Below are positions 24,789 through 33,330 of a DNA stretch of 64,000 nucleotides, piece after piece. Source of the stretch: Pseudoduganella plicata (GTDB lineage: Bacteria > Pseudomonadota > Gammaproteobacteria > Burkholderiales > Burkholderiaceae_D); NCBI RefSeq assembly GCF_004421005.1, contig NZ_CP038026.1:4526001-4590000 (forward strand). The letters are read 5' to 3'. The notes below the pieces were generated by a model. It was given only the letters and a program-made list of their open reading frames with translations. It was not told where the DNA came from and did no database searches. Position 1 is the first letter of the stretch; each line of letters starts with the position of its first letter. A program made the translations under genes and the position numbers.

Positions 24789-25904
24789 ATGCGCATCAAT
24801 GAACGACGCTCGCTGTGGCGCCGCCTGCGCCCGTACGTGACGGTGTTCGATCCCGCGCTGACGACGGTGCTGATCGTGCTGCTGACGACCAGTCTCGTCA
24901 CGCTGTACTCCGCCAGCCTGGGCATCCCCGGCAAGATCGAGGACCACCTGCGCAATATCGCCATGTCGTTCATGGTGATGTGGGTTGTGGCGAACATCTC
25001 GCCGCAGAACATGATGCGCGTCGCCGTGCCGGCATACGTCGTGACGGTCCTGCTGCTGGTCGCGGTGGCGCTCGTGGGCACGATCAAGCTGGGCGCGCGG
25101 CGCTGGCTGCACATCGGCGTCATCGATATCCAGCCATCGGAGTTTGCCAAGCTGGCCGTACCGCTGATGCTGGCGTGGTACTTCCAGCACCAGCAGGGCC
25201 AGTTGCGCTGGCATACGTACGCGATCGGCGCGGCGCTGCTGCTCCTGCCCGTGTTCCTGGTCGCCCGCCAGCCCGACCTGGGCACGGCGCTGCTGGTCGT
25301 GGCGGCCGGCTTCAGCGTGATTTACCTGGCCGGCCTGCCATGGAAGGCGATCCTCGCGCTCGCGGGCGCCGGTGCCGCCAGCATGCCGGTGGCATGGTCG
25401 ATGCTGCACGACTACCAGCGCGAACGCATCATGACGCTGATCGATCCGACGACCGACCCGCTGGGCAAGGGTTTCCACATCCTGCAGTCGATCATCGCCA
25501 TCGGCTCCGGCGGCATCATGGGCAAGGGCTGGACCCGCGGCACGCAGGCCCACCTGGAGTTTGTCCCCGAGCGCACCACCGACTTCATTTTCGCCGTCTA
25601 TTCCGAGGAATTCGGATTGGCCGGCAACCTGTTCCTGATGCTGCTGTATCTGCTGCTGATCGGGCGCGGCCTGATGATCACGGCCAATGCCCCCAATTTA
25701 TTCACCCGCCTGCTGGCGGGCGCTACCACCATGATCTTCTTTACCTATGCATTCGTTAACATGGGGATGGTGAGCGGCATCCTGCCCGTCGTGGGCGTGC
25801 CGCTGCCGTTCATGAGCTATGGCGGCACGGCCGCCCTGACCCTGGGCGTCGCTTCAGGCATCCTGATGAGTGTCCAGCGCAACCGCAAGCTGGTGCAGAC
25901 GTGA
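24789..25904 (+). CDS. rodA: Peptidoglycan glycosyltransferase RodA
   Basis: A 371-residue SEDS-family polymerase with about ten membrane spans. It starts MRINERRSLWRRLRPYVTVF. Landmarks are QPSEFAKLAVPLMLAW, ARQPDLGTALLVVAAG with the catalytic aspartate, and the C-terminal PLPFMSYGGTAALTLGVASG. It polymerises glycan strands with PBP2. The start follows the mrdA stop by one base; an earlier in-frame ATG (24738) lies within mrdA. Its stop overlaps the GTG start of rlpA (GTGA). Intact and of usual length. Confidence 0.97.
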   Translation: MRINERRSLWRRLRPYVTVFDPALTTVLIVLLTTSLVTLYSASLGIPGKIEDHLRNIAMSFMVMWVVANISPQNMMRVAVPAYVVTVLLLVAVALVGTIKLGARRWLHIGVIDIQPSEFAKLAVPLMLAWYFQHQQGQLRWHTYAIGAALLLLPVFLVARQPDLGTALLVVAAGFSVIYLAGLPWKAILALAGAGAASMPVAWSMLHDYQRERIMTLIDPTTDPLGKGFHILQSIIAIGSGGIMGKGWTRGTQAHLEFVPERTTDFIFAVYSEEFGLAGNLFLMLLYLLLIGRGLMITANAPNLFTRLLAGATTMIFFTYAFVNMGMVSGILPVVGVPLPFMSYGGTAALTLGVASGILMSVQRNRKLVQT

Positions 25905-26938
25905 CGGGCCGCCGCATCAATCGGGCCGGCAGTTGCGCGCTGCTGGCCGCACTTCTTGCGCTGGCCGGCTGCGGCACGGGCCCCGGCCTGATCGCACTGC
26001 CCGGCGCGCCCAAGGTCAAGCCGAACAAGCGCGAGCCGGGCGTGCCCGATCTGCCGCCGGCCAATTCGGGCCGGGGCGGCTACTACAAGGACGACGGCCC
26101 GGGCGACGATCCGCCCCCGAACCTGATGCAGACACCGGATGCGGAAGTGCGCAACGATCCGCCTCTGCCCCGTTCCAACCGTCCCTACGTGGTGTTCGGC
26201 ACCACCTACACGCCGATCCCCAACGACCAGCCTTTCACGCAGCGCGGCATGGGCACGTGGTACGGCAAGAAGTTTCACGGCCAGCGCACGTCGTCCGGCG
26301 AACTCTATGACATGTACAAGATGTCGGCCGCGCACCCGACCTTGCCGATTCCTTCGTACGCCCGCGTGACGAACCTCAGCACGGGCAAGACCGTGGTCGT
26401 GCGTGTCAACGACCGCGGCCCGTTCCACTCCAGCCGCGTGATCGACGTGTCGTACACGGCCGCGCTGAAACTGGGCCTGCTGGGCAACGGCAGCAGCCAG
26501 CTGGAGGTCACCCGGATCATGCCGGACGAGATCGACCGCATGGTTGCGGCGCGCAAGGCCGGTAGGCTGATCGCGTCGGTCGAGGGGCTGCCCGTCGCGG
26601 CACCGGGACCGATGCCGGTGCTGTCCGCCTCGACAGGGCCGGACGATATCGAGAATTTCGTGCTGGCGCTGGGCACCGCGCCGGACAAGGCGGCCCCGGA
26701 AGCAGGCGGCTACTACTTGCAACTGGGCGCGTACTCGCGCGAGGAAAGCGCCGCTTCCATGCGCGAGCGCCTCGCCAGCGCCACGCGCGGCAGCGATTTC
26801 TCGGTCGTGCAGGCGGGCAGCGTGTATCGCCTGTATGGCGGGCCGTTCGGCAGTCGGGAGGAAGCGGCAACGGCCGCGGCGCGGCTGCCGTCGGCGCTGC
26901 GCCTGAAACCCCTGATCGTGCAGCGGCAGGTGAACTAA
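25901..26938 (+). CDS. rlpA: RlpA-type lipoprotein lytic transglycosylase with SPOR domain
   Basis: A 345-residue outer-membrane lipoprotein. The signal ends in the lipobox LALAGC with Cys24 as the lipid-bearing residue. A Pro/Gly-rich linker leads to the double-psi barrel RlpA domain: GMGTWYGKKFHGQRTSSGE carries the catalytic Glu, and VVVRVNDRGPF the Asp. The C-terminal SPOR domain (YYLQLGAYSREESA, VYRLYGGPFGSREEA) binds denuded glycan at the septum. It cleaves glycan strands lacking stem peptides. The GTG start overlaps the rodA stop. It closes the elongasome operon; a hairpin follows at 26941-26974. Confidence 0.93.
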   Translation: MTGRRINRAGSCALLAALLALAGCGTGPGLIALPGAPKVKPNKREPGVPDLPPANSGRGGYYKDDGPGDDPPPNLMQTPDAEVRNDPPLPRSNRPYVVFGTTYTPIPNDQPFTQRGMGTWYGKKFHGQRTSSGELYDMYKMSAAHPTLPIPSYARVTNLSTGKTVVVRVNDRGPFHSSRVIDVSYTAALKLGLLGNGSSQLEVTRIMPDEIDRMVAARKAGRLIASVEGLPVAAPGPMPVLSASTGPDDIENFVLALGTAPDKAAPEAGGYYLQLGAYSREESAASMRERLASATRGSDFSVVQAGSVYRLYGGPFGSREEAATAAARLPSALRLKPLIVQRQVN

Positions 26939-26940
26939 AA

Positions 26941-26974
26941 AAACACTGGGTACAGGTGACTGTCCCCAGTGTTT
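26941..26974 (-). terminator. Hairpin repeat element B / bidirectional terminator
   Basis: AAACACTGGG (26941-26950) pairs with CCCAGTGTTT (26965-26974); the loop carries ACAGGTGACTGTCC, which resembles the other dispersed repeats of this window. Read on the minus strand the stem is followed by a T-run (plus A-run 26937-26943), so it should end the leftward operon; for rlpA it also stands just after the stop. Confidence 0.7.
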
Positions 26975-26983
26975 ACTCGGAAA

Positions 26984-27672
26984 CTACCGGCAACCCCGCA
27001 CCTGCTGCTCCGGAAACTTCGCCGCAATCCGCTCGATTCGCGCACGCGCATCGGCATCGATTTCGCGGAACTGGAACAGCATCTGCTTGCTGGGCGAGTA
27101 GCGGGGCGCGACGCGGGCAGCCGTGACGCCTTGTTTGGCGAGGGCTGCCAGCAGCGTCTGCGCGGCCGTTTCCGCCTTGAAGACCCCATCGAAATGCCGT
27201 TCTTCTGCGGCCCATCCGGGATGATGTAGAAGTTCGCGATGTCTTTCGCCTTCAGCTCCGCCGCGCGCTTTTCGGCCGTTTCGCGGTTCGCCGCAGGCGG
27301 GATCATTACCATATAGCTCGATACTTCCTGACCCTGCACGTTGCGGCGTGCCTGACGGTCGCCCAGCTCCAGCGATGCCAGTTGCGCTTCGAACCGGCGC
27401 GCGTCGACCAGGCCGAAATTGCCGACTTCGATGCAGGCGACACTTGCCGCTTGCGCCGGAGCCGGGGCCGGGGCCGGCGCTGGCTCCGGCGCGGCCTCAG
27501 CCAGCGCAAGGGCCCGTGAGGCAGGTATCACCGTCAGTGCCTTGGCGTTCAACTGATTCTTCAGGCGCGCCGGCTCGTGTTCCTCGCTGTCGAAATGGCC
27601 CAGGTAGCCCTGACCGTACGCGAACAGCGCGGCATTCACGCCCAGCAGCACTCCAAAACAGATCTTCAGCAC
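26984..27672 (-). CDS. SPOR domain protein, frameshifted near its C-terminus
   Basis: A small membrane-anchored SPOR protein. It starts at a GTG at 27672 (VLKICFGVLLGVNAALFAYG, one membrane span) preceded by a strong GGAGGAG, overlapping the coaX stop by 7 bases. An Ala/Pro linker follows, then the SPOR domain (VACIEVGNFGLVDARRFEAQ ... ANFYIIPDG). At plus 27184-27187 the minus strand has GGGG; with one more G the frame reads GVFKAETAAQTLLAAL and on to REIDADARARIERIAAKF, a proper SPOR end, stopping at 26984-26986. As sequenced the frame instead gives an Arg/Ser-rich tail to 26935. I give the natural end. Either a sequence error or a recent knock-out. Confidence 0.72.
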
Positions 27673-28436
27673 GCGTTCTCCTCCGCCCGCACAACCGCTT
27701 GCAGCCCGATCATGACGAGATTGTCGACGTGGCGCAGCGTGCGCCCCAGGTCCGGGCCCAGCGTCGGCACGATGTACTGCGCGGCGCCACCCGATATCAC
27801 GCATTCTACGGCGCCGTGCCGGGCAAAGGCGCGCTCGATGGCGCCGGTCTGCGCGGACAGGCAGCCGGCCAGGATGGCATCGTCGGTGTTATCCGCGAAC
27901 GGCGAACGCAGCGTGGCGCCCGGCGCGATCTGCGGCAGCTGCGCCGTGTTGCGGGCCAGCGAGCTGGCCATCAGACCCAGCCCCGGCAGGATCATGCCGC
28001 CGATGAAGGTGCCGTCGGCGCCGACAGCATCGATCGTCGTCGCCGTACCGCAGTTGGCGACGATCAGCGGGCGGCCCGGCGCGAGCGCGCGCGCGCCGAT
28101 GGCCGCGGCGAACCTGTCGCAGCCCAGTTGCGCCGGATTGCGGTAGCCGTTGACGAGTCCAGCGCGTTCGGCGGACGACGCAAACCATTCCACCTGCGCC
28201 GCAGGCGCGGCGATGTCCAGCGCAGCTTCCAGCCGGGCGCGCACGGCGGCGCCGGCCACGTTGGCCGCCAGCACGCGCGTGGGCATGGCCGACGCGAACG
28301 CAGCGAGCCATTGCGCTTCCAGTCCGGCGGCGTCGGCATGCGCGACGGCACCCTGCGCCAGCCAGCTTCCAGTCGATGCCGTTACCGCCCACTTGACGCG
28401 CGTGTTGCCCGCGTCGACCAGCAGCCACGTCGTCAT
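27666..28436 (-). CDS. coaX: Type III pantothenate kinase
   Basis: A 256-residue type III pantothenate kinase, the first step of coenzyme A synthesis. The ASKHA-fold phosphate loop LLVDAGNTRVKWAV lies at the N-terminus, with DRFAAAIGARAL and VANCGTATTIDAV in the middle and CVISGGAAQYIVPTLG near the end. Type III enzymes are not feedback-inhibited by CoA and need a monovalent cation (family knowledge). It overlaps birA upstream by 4 bases (ATGA) and the SPOR gene downstream. The birA-coaX pairing is common in bacteria. Confidence 0.95.
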   Translation of the reverse strand: MTTWLLVDAGNTRVKWAVTASTGSWLAQGAVAHADAAGLEAQWLAAFASAMPTRVLAANVAGAAVRARLEAALDIAAPAAQVEWFASSAERAGLVNGYRNPAQLGCDRFAAAIGARALAPGRPLIVANCGTATTIDAVGADGTFIGGMILPGLGLMASSLARNTAQLPQIAPGATLRSPFADNTDDAILAGCLSAQTGAIERAFARHGAVECVISGGAAQYIVPTLGPDLGRTLRHVDNLVMIGLQAVVRAEENAC

Positions 28437-29230
28437 TGCGCAAGCCTCAGCGAGACGTCGCCGGACAGCACCGCGACGAGGCCGGCCGGCGTGTCCAGCA
28501 GCAGGCGGCCCTGATCGTCCACACCGGCGGCGCAGCCATGCTGCACGACGACGTCATGGTCCAGGATGTTCACAGGCTCGCCGCGCCAGCCCTGCAGCGC
28601 GTTCCACCGTTCGGTAAACGGCGCGAATCCGGTATCGTCGAATTCGGCCAGGACGGCCGCCAGACGGCTCAGCAACTTGGCCATCAGCACGTTGCTGTCC
28701 ATCTGCGCCAGCCATGGGGCCGACGCGACGGGCCGGCCGACGGCCGCCTCCAGTTCATCCGGCAGCAGCAGGTTGATGCCGCAGCCGATCACGGCCCAGA
28801 TGGCGCCGTCGGCCGCGGCCTGCGTTTCGACAAGGATGCCGGCCAGCTTGGCGCCGTCGCGCATGACATCGTTCGGCCATTTCAGCTGCACGGGCATGCC
28901 GAGTGTCGCCAGCGTTTCGGCCAGCGCCACGCCGACGGCCAGCGGCAGCCCGGCCATGCGGTGCAGCGGTCCCTGGAAGCGCCACGCCAGCGAGAATGTC
29001 AGTGACGCGCCCGGAGCGGACAGCCACGAACGCCCGGCGCGACCGCGACCGGCGGTCTGCCGCTCGGCGATGCGCAGCACGGGCGCGGCCAGCGCGGGCA
29101 GCCGCGCCAGCAGGTCGGCATTGGTGGAACCCGTCTCGGGCACGACTTCGATGGCGATATGCGATGCGCTGGCGGCGCAGCCGGCATGGATGGCGGCCGC
29201 GTCGAGGGGCAGGATGGCGGTGTGGTTCAT
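28433..29230 (-). CDS. birA: Biotin--[acetyl-CoA-carboxylase] ligase
   Basis: A 265-residue biotin protein ligase without an N-terminal DNA-binding domain, so an enzyme only and not the biotin repressor. TGSTNADLLARL, then GRGRAGRSW (the biotinyl-AMP-binding motif), and LKWPNDVMRDGAKLAGILVE are all present. The C-terminal SH3-like cap (ILDHDVVVQHGCAAGVDDQG) is complete. It attaches biotin to carboxylase subunits. It overlaps the SDR gene upstream by 4 bases and the coaX start downstream by 4 bases, so the genes are coupled. Confidence 0.95.
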   Translation of the reverse strand: MNHTAILPLDAAAIHAGCAASASHIAIEVVPETGSTNADLLARLPALAAPVLRIAERQTAGRGRAGRSWLSAPGASLTFSLAWRFQGPLHRMAGLPLAVGVALAETLATLGMPVQLKWPNDVMRDGAKLAGILVETQAAADGAIWAVIGCGINLLLPDELEAAVGRPVASAPWLAQMDSNVLMAKLLSRLAAVLAEFDDTGFAPFTERWNALQGWRGEPVNILDHDVVVQHGCAAGVDDQGRLLLDTPAGLVAVLSGDVSLRLAQ

Positions 29231-30012
29231 GGCGGGGGAGTACTGGTCTGCTTGCGCGGCTTGTGCGGCGCCCGGGCAAAGGCGAAATCATACAGCGCGT
29301 CGGGCAGCATGCGCAGCAGCTTCGCCACGACGCCCATCTGCCACGGAATGACGCGGTAGCTGACGCCCTGCGCGATGGCGCGCGCGGCGCGCGCGGCAAA
29401 GACTTCGGGCGCCAGCAGGAACGGCATCGGATAAGGGTTATGGCGCGTCATCGGCGTGTCGATATAGCCCGGCGCGATCGTCACGACGCGGATGCCATGG
29501 CGACGCATCTCGACACGCAGCGATTCGCAATACGTCATGACGGCCGCCTTCGAGGCGCTGTATGCGCCCGCTCCGGGCAGGCCGCGAATGCCGGCAACGC
29601 TGCCGATGCCGACCAGGGTGCCGGTGGTGCGCTGCGCGCGCATCGCGGTGATGAAAGGGGTGAATGTGGCAACGCTGGCCGTGACGTTGGTGGCGACGAT
29701 GTCGGCGAACACTTCCAGGTCGTCGCCGCGTTCCGTCAGCGTGCCGTGCGAGATGCCGGCGTTGGCGATGACGATGTCGATGCCGCCCGCATCATCGAGG
29801 AAAGCGGCAGCGGCGGCCTGCAGCGCGGCGTGATCGCGCACGTCGACGGCGTACGTCCGGTGCAGATGGGGGTTTGGAAGAGAGGCGGCGAGGGCGTCGA
29901 GCGCCTCGCCGCGCCGCGCCAGCAGGCCGAGGGTGGCGCCGGCGCGGGCATACTGCGTTGCCAGCGCCGCGCCCAGGCCGCTGGAGGCACCGGTGATGAA
30001 GACGCGTTGCAT
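29227..30012 (-). CDS. Short-chain dehydrogenase/reductase
   Basis: A 261-residue SDR. The NAD(P)-binding GxxxGxG is VFITGASSGLGAALA at the N-terminus; VIANAGISHG follows, and the active Tyr-x-x-x-Lys is in YSASKAAVMTYC. The C-terminus (FLLAPEVFAARAARAIAQG) resembles the YqjQ/DltE-like group with a possible short hydrophobic tail. Substrate unknown. It is the fourth gene of the leftward argS operon and overlaps birA by 4 bases. It starts 23 bases after the dsbA stop. Confidence 0.88.
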   Translation of the reverse strand: MQRVFITGASSGLGAALATQYARAGATLGLLARRGEALDALAASLPNPHLHRTYAVDVRDHAALQAAAAAFLDDAGGIDIVIANAGISHGTLTERGDDLEVFADIVATNVTASVATFTPFITAMRAQRTTGTLVGIGSVAGIRGLPGAGAYSASKAAVMTYCESLRVEMRRHGIRVVTIAPGYIDTPMTRHNPYPMPFLLAPEVFAARAARAIAQGVSYRVIPWQMGVVAKLLRMLPDALYDFAFARAPHKPRKQTSTPPP

Positions 30013-30034
30013 CAGCTCGCGTATGGTTGCACGC

Positions 30035-30724
30035 TTACTTCTTCCCGGCGCGGGCTTTGGCGACCAGTGCGTCCAGCACCTGCAGTGTGGCCTGCTGCTG
30101 CTTCGCCTCCGTGTCCAGGTCCTTGTTGGCCTGGCCCGTCAGGCTGGGGGAAGCCTGCCAGCGGCCGTCGACGACCAGCAGCGGCCAGTATTCGACCTTG
30201 TAGCTCTCCATCATCGCGCCGGCGCGGCGGATCTTGCCGGCCACGCCAAACGAGCGGTACGTCTCAACGAACTTCGCCTTGTCGATGCCGTTCTTGGCGA
30301 CCCAGTCAAACACCGCTTCGTCGCGGGTGAACTGCTGGCGCTCCTCGTGCAGCGCCTTCAGCACTTTCGGCTGGTACTGGTCCGTCAGGCCCATCGACTC
30401 CAGCGTGTAGTACAGCTTCTGCTGCGGCGCCAGGCGCTCGTCGTACGGCACGTGCACGCGTTTGAAGGCGATGTTCTCGCCCTGCTTTTTCACCCATGCC
30501 GTCAGCAGCGGGTCGAACGTATTGCAGTGCGGGCACCAGTAGGCGAAGAACTCGATGACTTCGACTTTCTTGCCGGTGTCGGTCGGCTGCGGCGTCGCCA
30601 GCGCCTGATAGTCCGCGCCTTCTTTCGGCGCGGTAGGCGAGGCGGCGGCGCCAAAGGCGACAAAGGAAAGCGTGACAGCGGACAGGAACTTTTTAGCGGA
30701 CAGGATCTTCTTCAGCATGGGCAT
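30035..30724 (-). CDS. dsbA: Thiol:disulfide interchange protein DsbA
   Basis: A 229-residue periplasmic oxidase with a signal peptide (MPMLKKILSAKKFLSAVTLS, cleavage near GAAAS). The redox site is Cys64-Pro-His-Cys67 in FFAYWCPHCNTFDP, the DsbA signature, and the cis-proline loop is EYWPLLVVDGRW (valine-free variant with Trp-Pro). It introduces disulfides into exported proteins. ATG 30724 has a GGAG shortly upstream; 30718 is a possible alternative two codons later. It follows an FtsN-like SPOR gene, a standard betaproteobacterial neighbourhood. No dsbB is in the window. Confidence 0.94.
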   Translation of the reverse strand: MPMLKKILSAKKFLSAVTLSFVAFGAAASPTAPKEGADYQALATPQPTDTGKKVEVIEFFAYWCPHCNTFDPLLTAWVKKQGENIAFKRVHVPYDERLAPQQKLYYTLESMGLTDQYQPKVLKALHEERQQFTRDEAVFDWVAKNGIDKAKFVETYRSFGVAGKIRRAGAMMESYKVEYWPLLVVDGRWQASPSLTGQANKDLDTEAKQQQATLQVLDALVAKARAGKK

Positions 30725-30740
30725 CGTGCTCCGGACAGGA

Positions 30741-31421
30741 TTATTTCTGGTTGCGGACGACGGCGACGTCGACGCCGTTTTCCGACAGCTTGCCGCGTAC
30801 CTTGTTCATCGCTTCCACCTGCGTGAACGGGCCGACGCGCACGCGGTGCAGCACGCCGGAATCGGTGGTGCGGTCCGTGACGCTGGCTTCGAAGCCCAGC
30901 AGCGCCAGCTTGGCGCGCACGGCTTCCGCGTCGGACGTCTCGCGATAGGCGCCGGCCTGCAGGTAGTACACCCACTTGTCGTCGCCCGGTGCCGATGGCG
31001 CCGGCGCTGCGGCCTGCGACGGCGGCGCGGCCGTATTCAGCGGTGCCGGCGCCTTGTGCGGTTCCGTCGGCTGCGCCTGGATCTTGTCCACGACGGCCTG
31101 CAGCGGATCGGGGGCAGGCGCCGCCGGCGCAGCCGGAGCGGCCGGCGCGGCGGGATGCGCTTCCTTCTCGAAGCTGCGGTTGGCGTTGCGCGTGGCGTCC
31201 CGGTTGCCGTACATCGGCTTGTTGGGGTCCGAGATCTGACCCGTAGCCTCGGCCGGCCTGGCTGGACGCGGCGCCTTTTCCGTAAACGGCGACTGGCCCT
31301 TGGTGATCATCAGCGCGACGACGACGGCGATCGCCAGGCCGATGACGAGCCCGATGATGATGCCGACCAGCGTGCTGCCCTGCTGGCGTTGGAACGGGGT
31401 GAAGCGGGAGCTTGGTGTCAT
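30741..31421 (-). CDS. FtsN-like SPOR domain cell-division protein
   Basis: A 226-residue bitopic protein. A short basic start (MTPSSRFTPFQRQQGSTLVG) leads into one membrane span (IIIGLVIGLAIAVVVALMI), a Pro/Ala-rich periplasmic linker and a C-terminal SPOR domain (KWVYYLQAGAYRETSDAEAV ... HRVRVGPFTQVEAMNKVRGK). This is the layout of FtsN and similar septal proteins in betaproteobacteria, where it is regularly found between argS and dsbA. It begins 6 bases after the argS stop. Whether it is the true FtsN orthologue is not certain. Confidence 0.88.
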   Translation of the reverse strand: MTPSSRFTPFQRQQGSTLVGIIIGLVIGLAIAVVVALMITKGQSPFTEKAPRPARPAEATGQISDPNKPMYGNRDATRNANRSFEKEAHPAAPAAPAAPAAPAPDPLQAVVDKIQAQPTEPHKAPAPLNTAAPPSQAAAPAPSAPGDDKWVYYLQAGAYRETSDAEAVRAKLALLGFEASVTDRTTDSGVLHRVRVGPFTQVEAMNKVRGKLSENGVDVAVVRNQK

Positions 31422-31427
31422 GGTTGC

Positions 31428-33146
31428 TTACATCTGGTTGGGCGCGGAAACGCCGATCAGGGCGAGGCCGTTGCGCAGCACCTGGCGCACGGCGACGGCC
31501 AATGCCAGACGGGCCAGCTTCAGCGGCTCGTCGTCGTCCAGCAGCCACTTGTGCGCGAAGTAGTAGCTGTGCAGCTCACCGGCCAGCTCGCGCAGGTAGA
31601 ACGCGACCTGGTGCGGCCCGAGCTCGCTCTGGGCGCGTTGCAGCATTTCAGGATAGGCGGCCAGCTTGGCCAGCAGCCCCGCTTCGTGCGGCGTCGTCAG
31701 CGGCGACAGGTCGACCCCGGCCAGCGTGGCTTCGTCGCCTCCCCAGTTGGCGAGGGCCGAGCAGATGCGCGCGTGCGCATACTGGACGTAGTAGACCGGG
31801 TTCTCGTCATTGGTGGCCAGGGCCACGTCCACGTCGAACACGAACTCCGTATCGGCTTTACGGGAAATCAGGAAGAAGCGCACGGCATCGCGGCCCTTGG
31901 TGATATCGCCGCCGCCGGACCATTCGATCAGGTCGCGCACCGTCACGTACGAGCCGGCACGCTTGGAAATCTTCACTTCGGCGCCGTTCTTCATGACGGT
32001 GACCATCTTGTGCAGCACGTAGTCGGGATAACCCTGCGGGATGCCCATGTTCACCGCCTGCAGGCCGGCGCGCACGCGCGCGATGGTGCCGTGGTGGTCG
32101 GAGCCCTGGATATTGATCGCCTGCGTGAAGCCGCGCTGGAACTTGACGATATGGTACGCCACGTCCGGCACGAAGTACGTGTACGTGCCGTCCTTCTTGC
32201 GCATCACCCGGTCCTTGTCGTCGCCGTAGTCGGTCGTACGCAGCCACAGGGCATCGCCTTCTTCGTACGTGTGGCCGTTGGCGACCAGCGCGCTGACGGC
32301 TGCTTCGACCTTGCCGTCCGTGTACAGCGAAGACTCGAGATAGTAGTTGTCGAACTTGACGCCGAACGCCTGCAGGTCGGTGTCCTGCTCGCAGCGCAGG
32401 TAGGCGACGGCAAACGCACGGATCGATTCGAAGTCGTCGACGTCGCCGGAAGCCGTGGCGGGTACGCCATCGCTCGCGGCCACGGTTTTCCTGGCCAGGA
32501 AGTCGTCCGCGATGTCCTGGATGTAGTCGCCGTTGTAGGCCGATTCCGGCCATGCGGCGTCGCCCGGCTTGATGCCGCGTGCGCGCGCCTGTACCGAGGT
32601 GGCCAGCGTCTGGATCTGCACGCCCGCATCGTTGTAATAGTATTCGCGCGTGACGTCGAAGCCCTGCGCCTCGAACAGCGACGACAGCGCATCGCCCAGC
32701 GCCGCCTGGCGGCCGTGGCCCACGTGCAGCGGGCCGGTCGGGTTGGCCGAGACGAATTCGAGGATCACTTGCTTGCCGGTGCCGGCATTGCTGCGGCCAT
32801 ACGCGGCGCCCTGTGCCAGCACCGTCTTCACGACGGCCTGCTTGGACGCGTCCGTGACGCGCAGGTTGATGAAGCCCGGACCGGCGATGTCGGCGCTGGC
32901 GATCAGGTCCTTGCCGGCCGGATTTTCCAGCAGCGCGGCAACGACCTTCTGCGCCAGTTCGCGCGGGTTCATCTTGAGCTGCTTGGCCAGCTGCATGGCG
33001 ATATTGCAGGCGACGTCGCCGTGGGCGGCATCGCGCGGACGCTCCAGCACCACATTGGGGGAAAGACCCGATCCGGCGAGGATGGGGGCGAGGGCGGCCT
33101 GGAACAGGTCGACGATCTGTTGTTTTTGTTGGGCGAGCATGAGCAT
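31428..33146 (-). CDS. argS: Arginyl-tRNA synthetase
   Basis: A 572-residue class I synthetase. The HIGH motif appears as HVGHGRQAALGD after SANPTGPL, and the KMSKS counterpart as VKISKRAGSYVTV. The N-terminal Add-1 tRNA-recognition domain (DAAHGDVACNIAMQLAK) and the C-terminal DALR helical domain ending ALIGVSAPNQM are complete. ATG 33146 or the ATG two codons later (33140) are both possible; no ribosome binding site decides between them. It heads the leftward operon argS-SPOR-dsbA-SDR-birA-coaX-SPOR and diverges from rsmB across 184 bases. Confidence 0.97.
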   Translation of the reverse strand: MLMLAQQKQQIVDLFQAALAPILAGSGLSPNVVLERPRDAAHGDVACNIAMQLAKQLKMNPRELAQKVVAALLENPAGKDLIASADIAGPGFINLRVTDASKQAVVKTVLAQGAAYGRSNAGTGKQVILEFVSANPTGPLHVGHGRQAALGDALSSLFEAQGFDVTREYYYNDAGVQIQTLATSVQARARGIKPGDAAWPESAYNGDYIQDIADDFLARKTVAASDGVPATASGDVDDFESIRAFAVAYLRCEQDTDLQAFGVKFDNYYLESSLYTDGKVEAAVSALVANGHTYEEGDALWLRTTDYGDDKDRVMRKKDGTYTYFVPDVAYHIVKFQRGFTQAINIQGSDHHGTIARVRAGLQAVNMGIPQGYPDYVLHKMVTVMKNGAEVKISKRAGSYVTVRDLIEWSGGGDITKGRDAVRFFLISRKADTEFVFDVDVALATNDENPVYYVQYAHARICSALANWGGDEATLAGVDLSPLTTPHEAGLLAKLAAYPEMLQRAQSELGPHQVAFYLRELAGELHSYYFAHKWLLDDDEPLKLARLALAVAVRQVLRNGLALIGVSAPNQM

Positions 33147-33330
33147 GGGGCGGCTTGGCCGCGCAGGTAAGCAAAGAAGGTACAAAGAAAAACATTATAC
33201 AAGCTTGCCGGGGCCATTTGCGGCCCGGCCGGCGTCCCGGCAATTCGCTGCCTGCGGCACGCCGTGCGCGGAAGGACCGGGCCCGCACTGATACAATCCC
33301 GCCTTTAATACCGCATCGCGAAAGAACCGT

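Noticed and set aside
27184..27187. Programmed frameshift in the SPOR gene
   Set aside because: There is no slippery heptamer with a downstream structure, and the unshifted product loses its domain; a base error or a simple mutation fits better.
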